A stretch of DNA of 64,000 bases from Kitasatospora sp. NBC_01250. Its GTDB lineage: Bacteria > Actinomycetota > Actinomycetes > Streptomycetales > Streptomycetaceae. This document shows, piece by piece, positions 24,404 to 34,138 of this stretch. Location of the stretch: positions 3,472,001-3,536,000 of the forward strand of contig NZ_CP108476.1 of NCBI RefSeq assembly GCF_036226465.1. Direction: 5' to 3'. The notes beneath the pieces were generated by a model. The model was not told the origin of the DNA. It saw nothing but the letters and a program-made list of their open reading frames with translations, and ran no database searches. Within the stretch, counting starts at the first letter, position 1. Every line of letters starts with the position of its first letter. The position numbers and the translations under genes are program-made.

Positions 24404-25330
24404 ATGCGCGTGTTCGTCACCGGCGCGTCCGGCTGGCTCGGCTCAGCCGTCGTCCCCGAACTCATCGACGCGGGCCACCAGGTCGTCGGCCTGGCCCGCT
24501 CACAGGCCTCGGCCGACGCCCTCACCAAGGCCGGCGCCGAGGCCCTGCACGGCTCGCTGGACGATCTCGACGTCCTTCGCGAGGCGGCCGCCGCCTCGGA
24601 CGGCGTGCTCCACCTCGCGTTCAAGCACGACATCGCCTTCTCCGGCGACTTCCAGGGCGCCGCCGATGCGGACCGCCGCGCCATCGACACCTTCGGCGAG
24701 GCGCTCGCCGGCTCCGACCGCCCGTTCGTCATCGCCTCCGGCCTGCTCGGCGTGACCTCTGGGCAGGTGGCGACCGAGCGCGACGGCCACGGCCTGCACG
24801 GCACCCCGGCGACCGGCGTAGCGGTCCGCCACGCCAACGCCGAGGCGACGCTCGCGCTGGCCGCCCGCGGCGTGCGCTCGTCCGTCCTGCGGCTGCCGCC
24901 GACCTGCCACGGCGAAGGGGACAACGGCTTCCTGCCCGCGCTGATCGGCACCGCCCGCGCCAAGGGCGTCTCGGCCTACGTCGGCGACGGCTCCAACCGC
25001 TGGCCCGCCGTGCACCGCCTCGACGCCGCCCATCTGTTCCGCCTCGCCCTGGAGCAGGCCCCGGCCGGCTCGACCCTGCACGCGGTCGACGACGCCGGGG
25101 TGCCGTTCCGCAGCATCGCCGAGCTGATCGGCAAGCACCTGAACCTGCCGGTCGAGTCCGTCTCCCCCGAGCAGGCCACCGACCACTTCGGCTTCCTGGG
25201 CGCCCTGGCCGCCCTCGACAGCCCCGCCTCCGCGGACCTGACCCGCACCCGACTCGCCTGGCAGCCCACCCGCCCGTCCCTGCTCGAAGACCTCGACGCG
25301 GGCCACTACTTCCGCACCCAGCCCGCCTGA
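24404..25330 (+). CDS. NAD(P)-dependent epimerase/dehydratase family (atypical SDR)
   Basis: 308 aa. N-terminal cofactor motif V-F-V-T-G-A-S-G-W-L-G-S. The usual YxxxK catalytic pair is not evident, as in atypical extended SDRs related to isoflavone reductase or AraL-type proteins. Later blocks V-A-V-R-H-A-N-A-E and S-V-L-R-L-P-P-T are conserved in this group. The substrate is unknown. A TetR regulator and operator lie directly upstream, so it is likely inducible by a small molecule. A hairpin terminator follows. Confidence 0.85.
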   Translation: MRVFVTGASGWLGSAVVPELIDAGHQVVGLARSQASADALTKAGAEALHGSLDDLDVLREAAAASDGVLHLAFKHDIAFSGDFQGAADADRRAIDTFGEALAGSDRPFVIASGLLGVTSGQVATERDGHGLHGTPATGVAVRHANAEATLALAARGVRSSVLRLPPTCHGEGDNGFLPALIGTARAKGVSAYVGDGSNRWPAVHRLDAAHLFRLALEQAPAGSTLHAVDDAGVPFRSIAELIGKHLNLPVESVSPEQATDHFGFLGALAALDSPASADLTRTRLAWQPTRPSLLEDLDAGHYFRTQPA

Positions 25331-25346
25331 CCGGACCGGACGCACC

Positions 25347-25380
25347 GCGGCGGCCTGCCCGTGGGGGGGCAGGCCGCCGC
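25347..25380. terminator. Hairpin terminator after epimerase gene
   Basis: 14-bp perfect stem (GCGGCGGCCTGCCC and complement) with a 6-nt loop, 16 bp after the stop; convergent side serves the pentapeptide gene. Confidence 0.8.
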
Positions 25381-25456
25381 CCGAGCACGCCCCCGGCAAG
25401 CGCCCCCTGCACTCAGCCACCCGACGCCCCCCGGCCGGCAGTCGCGCGTCCGTCCG

Positions 25457-26095
25457 TCAGTCGCGCACCTGCACGCCCAGCGCCTGGGCGAACTGCGGCG
25501 CCAGCTCGATCAGCTGCGCCGAGGAGATCAGCGCACCGCGCAGGCCCTCGTGACCGTCCGGCAGCAGCAGCCGGCTCGCCCCGCGCAGGTCGGTCCTGGC
25601 CAGTGTGGCGCCGCCGAACCGCACCTCCTCCAGCGAGCTGCCGGGGAAGCTCACGCCCGTCAGCTTCGCGCCGCCGAAGTCCACGTCCCGCAGCTGGCAG
25701 TCCTCGAAGACCACTTCGCGCAGCACCGCCCCGCGCAGGTTGACCGCCTCCAGCTTGCACTGGCGCAGCGTCACCCGGCGCAGCTGCGCCCCGTAGGCCG
25801 AGATCCCGGCGAGCAGCCCGCCCAGCGCGGTGACGTCCTGCCACTCGCTCTCCACCAGCTCGCAGGCCACCAGGCGGAAGCGCTCCAGCCAGACCTCGGT
25901 GAAGCGGGCCTGGCGCAGCTTCACCTCGGTGAGCGTGACGTCGGTGAAGGCGCACTCCAGGAAGAGCGTGCCGCCGGCCTGTTCGCCCTCGACGGTGAGC
26001 CCGTCGAAGTGCACCGTGTCGTACCGGTGGTCCCGGCGCAGCGGTCCGGCGTGCGGCTGGAGCAGGTGCGCGTAGGGCAGGTCGGCGAGTGACAC
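25457..26095 (-). CDS. Pentapeptide repeat protein
   Basis: 212 aa from a GTG. About 20 tandem five-residue units of the A/C-(D/E/N)-(L/F)-x-x type run from about residue 30 to 190 (for example C-A-F-T-D, V-T-L-T-E, A-R-F-T-E, A-V-L-R-E, V-D-F-G-G, A-K-L-T-G). They are predicted to fold into a right-handed quadrilateral beta-helix. Qnr/MfpA-like members of this fold protect DNA gyrase, but most are uncharacterised, and nothing nearby points to gyrase. It is 73 bp downstream of the ltrA-type gene and could be cotranscribed with it. Confidence 0.85.
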   Translation of the reverse strand: MSLADLPYAHLLQPHAGPLRRDHRYDTVHFDGLTVEGEQAGGTLFLECAFTDVTLTEVKLRQARFTEVWLERFRLVACELVESEWQDVTALGGLLAGISAYGAQLRRVTLRQCKLEAVNLRGAVLREVVFEDCQLRDVDFGGAKLTGVSFPGSSLEEVRFGGATLARTDLRGASRLLLPDGHEGLRGALISSAQLIELAPQFAQALGVQVRD

Positions 26096-26168
26096 GAGGG
26101 GGCTCCTCAGCGGCGGGACACAAGGGTCACGGCATCCTCGCAGGCGACGCCGACAACCGCCCGCCCGC

Positions 26169-27359
26169 TCACCTCGCCGTGGGCCGGCTGTGCAGCCACA
26201 CCCCCACCCCGATCGCCGCCGCCACGACCAGTCCGGCCACCAGCACCCCCGACTCGCCGACCGCCGTGCAGGCCAGCACCGCGAGGGCGAGCACCGGCAG
26301 CACCCACTGCTCGGCCCCGGTCTTGCTGTGCCGCGAGTGCAGCGCCCAGACGGTGACCAGGTAGAGCGCGGTGGGCACGGTCACCGTGGCGGTGGCGGCG
26401 ACGGCGGAGATGTGCGCCTTGCCGACCGCGTACTCGACGGCCACCTCCAGCCCGGCACCGATCGCCGCCGCCGATCCGAAGATCAGATAGTGGCCGTATC
26501 CCCAGAGGAAGGCCTGCCGGTTGGTGCGCAGGTGTTCGTGGATCGGCGCGGCGAAGTAGATCCACCAGGCCGCGAAGCAGATCAGGATGCCGCCGATCGC
26601 GACCGGGATCAGCTTGCCCAGCGCCTCGTGCTCGTCCACCGCGCTCTGCACCGCGACGGTGGCCGCCGAGACCGTCTCGCCGAGCACGATCAGCGTGAAG
26701 AGCCCGTAGCGCTCGGCGATGTGGTGCGGGTGCCAGGCGCTCTGCACCTGCCGCTCGGCGATCGCGGGCACCGACAGCTCGGCGATCACCCCCAGCGGCA
26801 GCACCCACGGGACCACCGAACTCGGCAGGAACAGCACCACCACCCAGCCCGCCTGCACCAGCGCGATCCCGGCCGCGTAGCGCCGCGTCATCGAGCGCGC
26901 CGCGCCGGTCTCGCCGCGCGAGGCGCGCAGCCACTGGCTGACCAGCGCGAGGCGCATCACCAGGTAGCCCAGCACGCCGAGGGTGAAGTCCCGGTTCAGG
27001 AACATCCGCGGGATCCCGGCCGCCAGGATCAGCGCACCGGTGATCTGGAGCAGCGTGGTGAGCCGGTACGGCACGTCGTCGCAGTCGTAGGCGGAGGCGA
27101 ACCAGGTGAAGTTCATCCAGGCCCACCACACCGCGAAGAAGACCAGCAGGTAGCCGAGGAGCGCCACCCGCAGGTGCCCCTCGCCCAGCGCGCTCGCCAG
27201 CTGGCGTCCGCCCTGGGCCACCGCGACCACGAAGCAGAGGTCGAAGAAGAGCTCCAGCGAGGTGGCGGTGCGGTGCGCCTCCTCCCGCCTGCGCGGCACC
27301 ATGCGCCGCACCACGGGCTCCCGGGTGGCACCGCCCTGCTCGGCGGCCCCGGTACTCAT
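26169..27359 (-). CDS. Low temperature requirement protein A (LtrA) family membrane protein
   Basis: 396 aa from the ATG at 27359. The LtrA signature E-L-F-F-D-L-C-F-V at the first membrane segment and H-I-A-E-R-Y-G-L-F-T-L-I-V-L-G-E-T-V in the middle are clear. About 11-12 hydrophobic helices. The family is named from a Listeria mutant unable to grow in the cold; the molecular activity is not established. The upstream region holds a direct repeat (27421-27456). Confidence 0.9.
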   Translation of the reverse strand: MSTGAAEQGGATREPVVRRMVPRRREEAHRTATSLELFFDLCFVVAVAQGGRQLASALGEGHLRVALLGYLLVFFAVWWAWMNFTWFASAYDCDDVPYRLTTLLQITGALILAAGIPRMFLNRDFTLGVLGYLVMRLALVSQWLRASRGETGAARSMTRRYAAGIALVQAGWVVVLFLPSSVVPWVLPLGVIAELSVPAIAERQVQSAWHPHHIAERYGLFTLIVLGETVSAATVAVQSAVDEHEALGKLIPVAIGGILICFAAWWIYFAAPIHEHLRTNRQAFLWGYGHYLIFGSAAAIGAGLEVAVEYAVGKAHISAVAATATVTVPTALYLVTVWALHSRHSKTGAEQWVLPVLALAVLACTAVGESGVLVAGLVVAAAIGVGVWLHSRPTAR

Positions 27360-27832
27360 CGGACTGCTCCTGCCCGGTTCCCTCGGACCCCGGGTACGGC
27401 TTCTCCGGTCATCGCTGCGCCACTCCCAACACGCTCGACACTCCCAACACGCTCGGCGTTCCCGGCCGATCGTGGCAGTCGGGGGTGGTCCGCGCACGCA
27501 CCGCGGCGGCACGCCACCGGGAAGCGTCACCTGGCCCGCGCAACCGCCCCGCCGACGACCGTCCGGCGGTCAAGGAGAGTTGACGAAGCAGTGCGCGAAC
27601 CGGGTGACAGCGTCCCCGCCGCCACGCCTGCCTGGGGTGTCGCGTGGTGCGATCGCCCCGAATGTCCCGATAGATTCCCTCCCAGGGAAACAGCGAGAGA
27701 GGCGTCCTGCGGGCAACGCGGAAGGTCAAGGTCGGTACGGCAGCGGCGGGGAAGGCACACCCCCGCCGGTCCGCACCGGCCTCGTGATCACCGCGCTGCC
27801 CGACAGCGCGCCGTTCCGATGTCCACCCGGTC
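27360..27832. other. 473-bp intergenic region upstream of the LtrA gene
   Basis: No credible gene. It contains the direct repeat at 27421-27456 and, near 27675, a short inverted repeat TTCCCT-CCC-AGGGAA. The leftward promoter of the LtrA gene must lie here, but no clear -10/-35 pair is visible. Confidence 0.5.
27421..27456. repeat. Two tandem 18-bp direct repeats
   Basis: CACTCCCAACACGCTCG(A/G) occurs twice head to tail, 62-97 bp upstream of the LtrA start. It could be a regulator-binding site or slippage product. Confidence 0.8.
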
Positions 27833-29548
27833 CTACTTCTGCCAGCCGACCTTCGTGTAGTCGATGTCCGCCAGACCGGCGGCCCCGTAGTTGGCCAGGC
27901 CCTTGCGGAACGCGGTCACCTGCGGTCGCTGGTAGATCTCCAGGGTGTGGCCCAGCTCCCAGATCTTGGCGTCCGCCTGGTTGTAGAGCTTCGCGGCGGC
28001 GGCCGGGTCCAGGGTGGAGGCGGCCTGCTTGAGCAGACCGTCGATCTCCGGCGTGCTCAGCTTGGAGAAGTTCTGGTAGACGTTGTCGCCGCTGGGCATC
28101 TGGTAGTTCGGAATGGCCACCGAGGGCGGGAAGGACCCGGTGTTGCGCCAGCTCGCGAGGTCGAACTTGCCGACGTTGATGTACTTCTCGCTGTAGTCGT
28201 TGTCCGGCACCCGGTCGACGTCGAGCTTCACCCCGACCTGCGCCAGCATGTTCTGGGTCGCGGTGGCGATGTCGACCGCCTGCTGCGGGGAGCCCTGCGG
28301 CATGACGTAGTGCAGCTCCAGCTGCTGCCCGTCCTTGGTGCGCGTCCTGCCGGACCCGGCGTCCTGCCACCCGGCCTGGGTGAGCAGTTGCTTGGCGGCG
28401 GCCGGGTCGAACTTGCCCCACTCGCCGGAGTTGTCCTGGTAGCCGGCCTGGTTGGTCATCAGGATGTGGTTGCCCAGCGCCGGGAAGACCACCGGAACGC
28501 CCTTGCTGGCCACCTGGATCAGCGCGTTGCGGTCGATCGCCTTGCCCAGCGCCTGGCGGACCTTCTGGTCGGCCAACGCGCCGTTGGAGCCGAACGAGAT
28601 GTGCACCTCGTCCCACGGCCCGGCGGTGCGGATCACCGCGTTCGAGTCGGCCTTGAGCTGGCTGTAGGCGTCCGCGCGGCCGGCGCTCGCGTAGTCGATC
28701 TCGTTGTTCAGGAAGGCCTGGGTGATCGCCGAGGAGGACAGCACCCGGTAGACGAACTTGTCCAACTTGGGCTTCTGGCCCCACCAGTTGGGGTCGGGCA
28801 CCACGGTGAGGGTCTGCGCGGCCTTGTCCTGCGAGCCGAGCTTGAAGGCCCCGCCCGTGATCGGGATCTGGTCGATCCAGCCCTTGTTGAACTGGTCCGG
28901 GGTGGAGATCCCGGCGGCCGGCAGCAGCGGGTAGAACAGGTTCTGCCAGTCCGCGAACGGCTTGTCGAAGGTGACCTTGACCTGGGTCGGGTCGTCACCC
29001 TGGGAGACGTCGCTGATCTGGTCGTAGCCGGCGGTGGTGGCCACGTTGAAGGCCGGGTTCTTGCCGTTGGCGGCCTGCCACTGGGCCTTGAAGTCCAGGT
29101 AGCTGAGCGCCTTGCCGTCCGACCAGTGCGCCTTGGGGTTGAGCTTGTAGAGCACCACCTGCGGCGAGGTGGAGACCACGGTCGCGGACTGCAGGAAGTC
29201 CGGGACCGGCTGGAAGGTGCCGCTGGCGTCGATCCGGAAGAGCATCGGCTCGACCATCTTCATGATCTCGACCGAGTCGCCGTAGGTGCCGTCCACCTGC
29301 AGCGGGTTCCACTGGTCGATCCACTGCTGCAGCGGCTCGCGGAACTCGCCGCCGTCCTTGACGTTGTCCAGCGGCTGCGGGTTGATGTCCTCCGCGTTGA
29401 GCTTGGGCACCGCGCTCGGCGCCGCCTGCGACCCCGATCCCGAGCCGCCGGAGCCGCAGCCGGTGATCACCATGGCGAGCGCGGCGGCCGGGACCATCGA
29501 CCGCAGGAACCGCGAACGGGTGCGGCCGGGCCGCTGGTTGGCATCCAT
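27833..29548 (-). CDS. ABC transporter substrate-binding lipoprotein (SBP family 5)
   Basis: 571 aa. Lipoprotein signal: basic start R-S-R-F-L-R, hydrophobic stretch and lipobox I-T-G-C with Cys31, followed by a Gly/Ser linker. The mature part matches peptide/nickel-type binding proteins (DppA/OppA): L-N-P-K-A-H-W-S-D-G-K, D-F-K-A-Q-W, R-Q-A-L-G-K-A-I-D-R-N. It is anchored outside the membrane and delivers peptides or similar ligands to the divergent permease operon at 29963. The specificity is unknown. Confidence 0.92.
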   Translation of the reverse strand: MDANQRPGRTRSRFLRSMVPAAALAMVITGCGSGGSGSGSQAAPSAVPKLNAEDINPQPLDNVKDGGEFREPLQQWIDQWNPLQVDGTYGDSVEIMKMVEPMLFRIDASGTFQPVPDFLQSATVVSTSPQVVLYKLNPKAHWSDGKALSYLDFKAQWQAANGKNPAFNVATTAGYDQISDVSQGDDPTQVKVTFDKPFADWQNLFYPLLPAAGISTPDQFNKGWIDQIPITGGAFKLGSQDKAAQTLTVVPDPNWWGQKPKLDKFVYRVLSSSAITQAFLNNEIDYASAGRADAYSQLKADSNAVIRTAGPWDEVHISFGSNGALADQKVRQALGKAIDRNALIQVASKGVPVVFPALGNHILMTNQAGYQDNSGEWGKFDPAAAKQLLTQAGWQDAGSGRTRTKDGQQLELHYVMPQGSPQQAVDIATATQNMLAQVGVKLDVDRVPDNDYSEKYINVGKFDLASWRNTGSFPPSVAIPNYQMPSGDNVYQNFSKLSTPEIDGLLKQAASTLDPAAAAKLYNQADAKIWELGHTLEIYQRPQVTAFRKGLANYGAAGLADIDYTKVGWQK

Positions 29549-29962
29549 GGAGGGTTCTCCTCAGGCATCAGGGGTGGATCGGGCTGCGCGGGACGGATCA
29601 GGTGTGCGGATCGGCGTGCGGCAGCCAGGTGTGGCAGCACTTGAACGTGGGCAGCCAAGTGGGTGTCCAGCCAGCAGAACGTAACAGCCGATCAGGTCGG
29701 CGACCAGAGGGATGTGATCACTTCTGATCGAATCGCAACAGGGCGCAACACAGCGGCAACACCCCGGCTGCGACTGACTGTAAGACTCTGACCTGCTGCT
29801 TCGCCGAACCCGTCGAAGTAGTCCGTGCGCGTGGTCTTGACCGGCCGACAGGTCGGTCCCAGAATTCCGCTGCACGAAGCTGCTCCGAAGACCCATCGAG
29901 CGAAGGCAATTGAGCATGACTATCGGGAGTCGCGGCTTCTGCTGCGCCAGAAGAGGGCGCTG
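29549..29962. other. 414-bp divergent promoter region of the peptide-type ABC operon
   Basis: Less GC-rich than the flanks. TTGACC (29837) with 17 bp to CAGAAT (29860) is a possible rightward promoter for the permease operon. No clear operator palindrome or small gene is seen. Confidence 0.4.
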
Positions 29963-30943
29963 ATGCTGCGCTATCTGGCGAAACGATTCGCCTACTACGT
30001 GGTCCTCCTGGTCGTCGCGGTCTTCCTGGCCTACGCGCTCTCCAGCGCCGCGCTCAACCCCCGCGCCTACTTCGAGAACAAGCAGCCCCGGCCCTCGGCC
30101 GCCGCGGTGGACCGGCAGTTGACGACGCTCGGGATCAACGACCACACCCCGGTGGTGGTGCGCTTCGAGCACTGGGCCGACGGCGTGCTGCACGGCGACC
30201 TCGGCCAGACCATCCACAACACCTCGGTCAACGCCGACTTCGGCCGCCGGCTCGGCGTCTCGCTGCGGCTGCTGGTGATCGGCAGTCTGCTCGGCACCGT
30301 CCTCGGCGTCGCGGCCGGCGCCTGGGGCGCGGTGCGCCAGTACCGGCTCTCCGACCGGGCGCTGACCGTCTTCTCCTTCGTCCTGCTCTCCTCGCCGGTC
30401 TTCCTGATCGCGCTCTTCCTGAAGAACGGCGCGATCGCGGTCAACCAGGCCTCGGGCCACCAGCTGATCAACTTCACCGGCTACGAGACCCCGGGGCTCA
30501 GCGGCGGGCTCGGCGCCCACCTGCTCGACTGGGGCGTGCACCTGCTGCTGCCCACCCTCTCGCTGGCGCTCACCGGCATCGCCACCTACAGCCGCTACCA
30601 GCGCAGCACCATGCTCGACGTGCTCGGCTCGGACTACCTGCGCACCGCCGAGGCCAAGGGCCTGAGCCGCCGCAAGGTGCTGCTCAAGCACGGGCTGCGC
30701 ACCGCGGTGATCCCGATGTCGACCCTCTTCGCCTACAACATCCTGAGCATCTTCACCGGCGCCACCTTCACCGAGGTGATCTTCGGCTGGCACGGCATGG
30801 GTGAGTGGTTCATCAGCTCGGTCCAGGAGAACGACATCAACGCGGTGGTGGCCGTCAACCTCTTCACCGCCGTGACGATCCTGGCCTCGGGTTTCCTGGC
30901 CGACACGCTGCACGCCGCCCTCGACCCGCGGGTGCGTGTGTGA
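29963..30943 (+). CDS. ABC transporter permease, DppB type
   Basis: 326 aa from the ATG at 29963 with AGAGGG upstream; the open frame back to 29825 is not used. N-terminal segment M-L-R-Y-L-A-K-R-F-A-Y-Y-V is typical of DppB/OppB. Six membrane helices. The EAA-loop D-Y-L-R-T-A-E-A-K-G-L-S (about 225) contacts the ATPase. It overlaps the next start by 1 bp (TGATG). It forms the membrane channel with the DppC-type permease. Confidence 0.9.
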   Translation: MLRYLAKRFAYYVVLLVVAVFLAYALSSAALNPRAYFENKQPRPSAAAVDRQLTTLGINDHTPVVVRFEHWADGVLHGDLGQTIHNTSVNADFGRRLGVSLRLLVIGSLLGTVLGVAAGAWGAVRQYRLSDRALTVFSFVLLSSPVFLIALFLKNGAIAVNQASGHQLINFTGYETPGLSGGLGAHLLDWGVHLLLPTLSLALTGIATYSRYQRSTMLDVLGSDYLRTAEAKGLSRRKVLLKHGLRTAVIPMSTLFAYNILSIFTGATFTEVIFGWHGMGEWFISSVQENDINAVVAVNLFTAVTILASGFLADTLHAALDPRVRV

Positions 30944-31914
30944 TGGGAGATGCCGCCGTGACAACCGCCGCCCTCGACGCGCCGCCCGCCCCGGGCGACG
31001 CCGCCCCCGCCGGACCGGTCGGCCGGGGCCGCCTGGTGCTGCGCCGGCTGCTGGGCGCCCCCGGCGCGCTGGTGGGCCTGGCCCTGGTGGTGCTGCTCTT
31101 CCTGCTCGCCTTCGTCGGCCCGTACCTGACGCACTGGAGCTACACCGACGTCGACTACACGGCGCTGCGCGAACCCCCCTCCGGCACCCACTGGTTCGGC
31201 ACCGGCAGCCTCGGCCAGGACGTCTACGCCCAGACCCTGCGCGGGCTGCAGAAGTCGCTGATCATCGGCCTGCTGGTGGCGCTGCTCTCCACCGTGCTGG
31301 CCGGCGCGGTCGGCGCCTGCGCGGGCTACTTCGGCGGCTGGACCGACCGGCTGCTGATCTTCTTCGTCGACCTGATGCTGGTCTTCCCGAGCTTCCTGAT
31401 CATCGCGATCGTCTCGCCCCGGCTGCAGAACACCGGCTGGATCGCCTTCGTGGTGCTGCTCGCCGCCTTCAACTGGATGATCACCGCCCGGGTGGTGCGC
31501 TCCATGACCATCTCCCTCAAGGAGCGCGAATTCGTGCGCGCCGCCCAGTTCATGGGCGTGCGGCCGCTGCGGATCATCTGGCGGCACATCCTGCCGAACG
31601 CCGCCTCCTACCTGATCGTGGACGCCACCATCGCGGTCGGCGCCGCGGTGATGAGCGAGACCGCGCTCTCCTACTTCGGCTTCGGCGTCAAGGCCCCCGA
31701 CGTCTCGCTCGGCACCCTGATCGCCGACGGCACCGAGGCCGCCCCCACCTACCCCTGGATGTTCTACTTCGCCGCCGGCCTGCTGGTCCTCTTCGTCCTG
31801 GCCGTCAACCTGATCGGCGACGGGCTGCGCGACGCGCTCGACCCCACCGCCCGCGCCGGGCGCAGTAGTTCACCTCGCAAGCGCCGCACGGACCGAGTCA
31901 AGGGCAACGCCTGA
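30943..31914 (+). CDS. ABC transporter permease, DppC type
   Basis: 323 aa from the ATG at 30943; a GTG at 30958 has the better ribosome-binding site (GGGAGA 7 bp upstream) and may be the true start. Ala/Pro-rich cytoplasmic N-terminus, then six membrane helices. The DppC features H-W-F-G-T-G-S-L-G-Q-D-V and the EAA loop R-E-F-V-R-A-A-Q-F-M-G-V are present. It overlaps the ATPase start by 1 bp. Confidence 0.9.
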   Translation: MGDAAVTTAALDAPPAPGDAAPAGPVGRGRLVLRRLLGAPGALVGLALVVLLFLLAFVGPYLTHWSYTDVDYTALREPPSGTHWFGTGSLGQDVYAQTLRGLQKSLIIGLLVALLSTVLAGAVGACAGYFGGWTDRLLIFFVDLMLVFPSFLIIAIVSPRLQNTGWIAFVVLLAAFNWMITARVVRSMTISLKEREFVRAAQFMGVRPLRIIWRHILPNAASYLIVDATIAVGAAVMSETALSYFGFGVKAPDVSLGTLIADGTEAAPTYPWMFYFAAGLLVLFVLAVNLIGDGLRDALDPTARAGRSSSPRKRRTDRVKGNA

Positions 31915-33992
31915 TGAGCACCACCACCACCGCCACCCCGCTGCTGGCCGTCCGCGACCTGCGGGTGGACTTCGCCGGCGCCCGCGGCAAGGCCGCCACC
32001 ACCGCCGTGCGCGGCGTCGACCTGACGCTCGGCCGCGGCGAGACGCTGGGCATCGTCGGCGAGTCCGGCTCCGGCAAGTCCGTCACGGCGCTCGCGATCC
32101 TGGGCCTGCTGCCCGGCACCGCCACCGTGCGCGGCTCGGTCGAGCTCGACGGGCACGAGCTGATCGGCCTGCCGGGGCGGGAGTTGTCGCGGATCCGGGG
32201 CCGCCGGATCGCGATGGTCTTCCAGGACCCGCTCTCCGCCTTCACCCCCGTCTACCGGATCGGCGACCAGATCGCCGAGGCCGTCCAGGTCCACCAGCGC
32301 CTCGACAAGGCCGCCGCCCGCCGCCGCGCCGCCGAACTGCTCGACCTGGTCGGCATCCCCGACCCGCAGCGGGCGCTCGACGGCTTCCCGCACGAGTTCA
32401 GCGGCGGCATGCGCCAGCGCGCGATGATCGCCATGGCCGTGGCCAACGAGCCCGACATCCTGCTCGCCGACGAGCCGACCACGGCGCTGGACGTCACCAT
32501 CCAGGCCCAGGTCCTGGACGTGCTGCGCACCGCCCAGCGCGAGACCGGCGCCTCCCTGGTCCTGGTCAGCCACGACCTCGGGGTGATCGCCCAGATGGCC
32601 GACCGGGTCGCGGTGATGTACGCCGGACGGGTGGTGGAGAACACCTCGGTGGACGAGCTGTTCAGCGCGCCCCAACACCCCTACACCCTGGGCCTGATCG
32701 GTGCCGTGCCGCGCCTGGACCGGCGCGGCGGGCCGCTGGTGCCGATCCCCGGCAACCCGCCGGCCCTGACCGACCTGCCGCCCGGCTGCCCCTTCGCGGC
32801 CCGCTGCCCGCTGGTGGAGGACCGCTGCCGCGAGGCGGAGCCCGCGCTCACCGGGCCGGTGGACCACCGGGCCGCCTGCCTGCGCGCCGCCGAGCTGGCC
32901 GCCGACCGGCCGGCCCCGGCCGAGGTCTACCCCGTCCCCGAGCTGCCCGCCGCACCCGAGCCCGCCGCCGCGCCCGTCCCGCGCGCATCGCTGCCCGCCG
33001 TGCTCAGCATCACCGACCTGGCCAAGACCTTCCCGGTGCTCAAGGGCACCGTCTTCAAGCGCAAGGTCGGCGAGGTCTACGCGGTGGACGGCGTCACGCT
33101 GGACATCCGGCACGGTGAAACCCTGGGCCTGGTCGGCGAGTCCGGCTCCGGCAAGTCCACCACGCTCTTCGAGGTCCTCGGCCTGCGGGCCCCCGAGGCC
33201 GGCCGGATCGAGTTCCTCGGCGAGTCCACCGCCGCCCTCGACGCCAAGGCCGCGCACCGGCTGCGGGGACGGCTGCAGATCGTCTTCCAGGACCCGATGG
33301 CCAGCCTGGACCCGCGGATGCCGATCGGCGACATCATCGCCGAGCCGCTCCAGGCCCAGGGCGCCGACCGCGCCCTGATCGCCCGCCGGATCCCCGAACT
33401 GCTGCACCAGGTCGGCCTGGAGGCGGCCCACGCCACCCGCTACCCGCACGAGTTCTCCGGCGGTCAGCGCCAGCGCATCTCCATCGCCCGGGCCCTGGCC
33501 GTCGAGCCCCAGCTCCTGGTGCTGGACGAGCCGGTCTCCGCGCTCGACGTCTCGATCCAGGCCGGCGTGCTGAACCTGCTGCGCCGGCTGAAGGCCGAGC
33601 TCGGCCTGGCCTACCTCTTCGTCTCGCACGACCTGTCGGTGATCCGCCACCTGGCCGACCGGGTGAGCGTGATGTACCTGGGCCGCACGGTCGAACACGG
33701 CGCCGTCGACGCCGTGTTCGAGTCCCCGCGCCACCCCTACACCCGCGCGCTGCTCTCCGCCGTGCCGGTCCCCGACCCGGTCGCCGAGCGGGGCCGCACC
33801 CGCCTGCTGCTCCCCGGCGACCCGCCCTCCCCGACCAGCCGCCCCACCGGCTGCGCCTTCCGCACCCGCTGCCCGGTCTACGCCACCCTGTCCCCCGAAC
33901 GCCGCCCCGCCTGCGAGACGACCCCGCCACCACTGACCCCCGCCGCCCCGGACGTCGACCACGCGGCGGCCTGCCACTACCCGGAGCTGTGA
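31914..33992 (+). CDS. Fused double ATPase of peptide-type ABC transporter (DppD-DppF)
   Basis: 692 aa, two complete ATPase halves in one chain. Half 1 (about 1-330): Walker A G-E-S-G-S-G-K-S-V, signature S-G-G-M-R-Q-R, Walker B L-L-A-D-E-P, and a C-terminal oligopeptide-family Cys cluster (C-P-F-A-A-R-C). Half 2 (about 360-690): G-E-S-G-S-G-K-S-T, S-G-G-Q-R-Q-R, L-V-L-D-E-P, then C-A-F-R-T-R-C. A Pro/Ala linker joins them. In many bacteria these are separate DppD and DppF proteins; fusions are frequent in actinomycetes. It powers import through the two permeases upstream. Confidence 0.93.
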   Translation: MSTTTTATPLLAVRDLRVDFAGARGKAATTAVRGVDLTLGRGETLGIVGESGSGKSVTALAILGLLPGTATVRGSVELDGHELIGLPGRELSRIRGRRIAMVFQDPLSAFTPVYRIGDQIAEAVQVHQRLDKAAARRRAAELLDLVGIPDPQRALDGFPHEFSGGMRQRAMIAMAVANEPDILLADEPTTALDVTIQAQVLDVLRTAQRETGASLVLVSHDLGVIAQMADRVAVMYAGRVVENTSVDELFSAPQHPYTLGLIGAVPRLDRRGGPLVPIPGNPPALTDLPPGCPFAARCPLVEDRCREAEPALTGPVDHRAACLRAAELAADRPAPAEVYPVPELPAAPEPAAAPVPRASLPAVLSITDLAKTFPVLKGTVFKRKVGEVYAVDGVTLDIRHGETLGLVGESGSGKSTTLFEVLGLRAPEAGRIEFLGESTAALDAKAAHRLRGRLQIVFQDPMASLDPRMPIGDIIAEPLQAQGADRALIARRIPELLHQVGLEAAHATRYPHEFSGGQRQRISIARALAVEPQLLVLDEPVSALDVSIQAGVLNLLRRLKAELGLAYLFVSHDLSVIRHLADRVSVMYLGRTVEHGAVDAVFESPRHPYTRALLSAVPVPDPVAERGRTRLLLPGDPPSPTSRPTGCAFRTRCPVYATLSPERRPACETTPPPLTPAAPDVDHAAACHYPEL

Positions 33993-34138
33993 CCCGTCAT
34001 GGCTGACGCGGCATCAGCCCGTCACTGACCCCGCGTCACCCGGACGCCCGCCCCCACGGGCGGCGCACCCGCGGGCCGCCTAACGTGCCAGGGAGTGCCG
34101 GGCGGACGTGCGCGGCAGCCGTCCGTGGAGGTCCCCAG

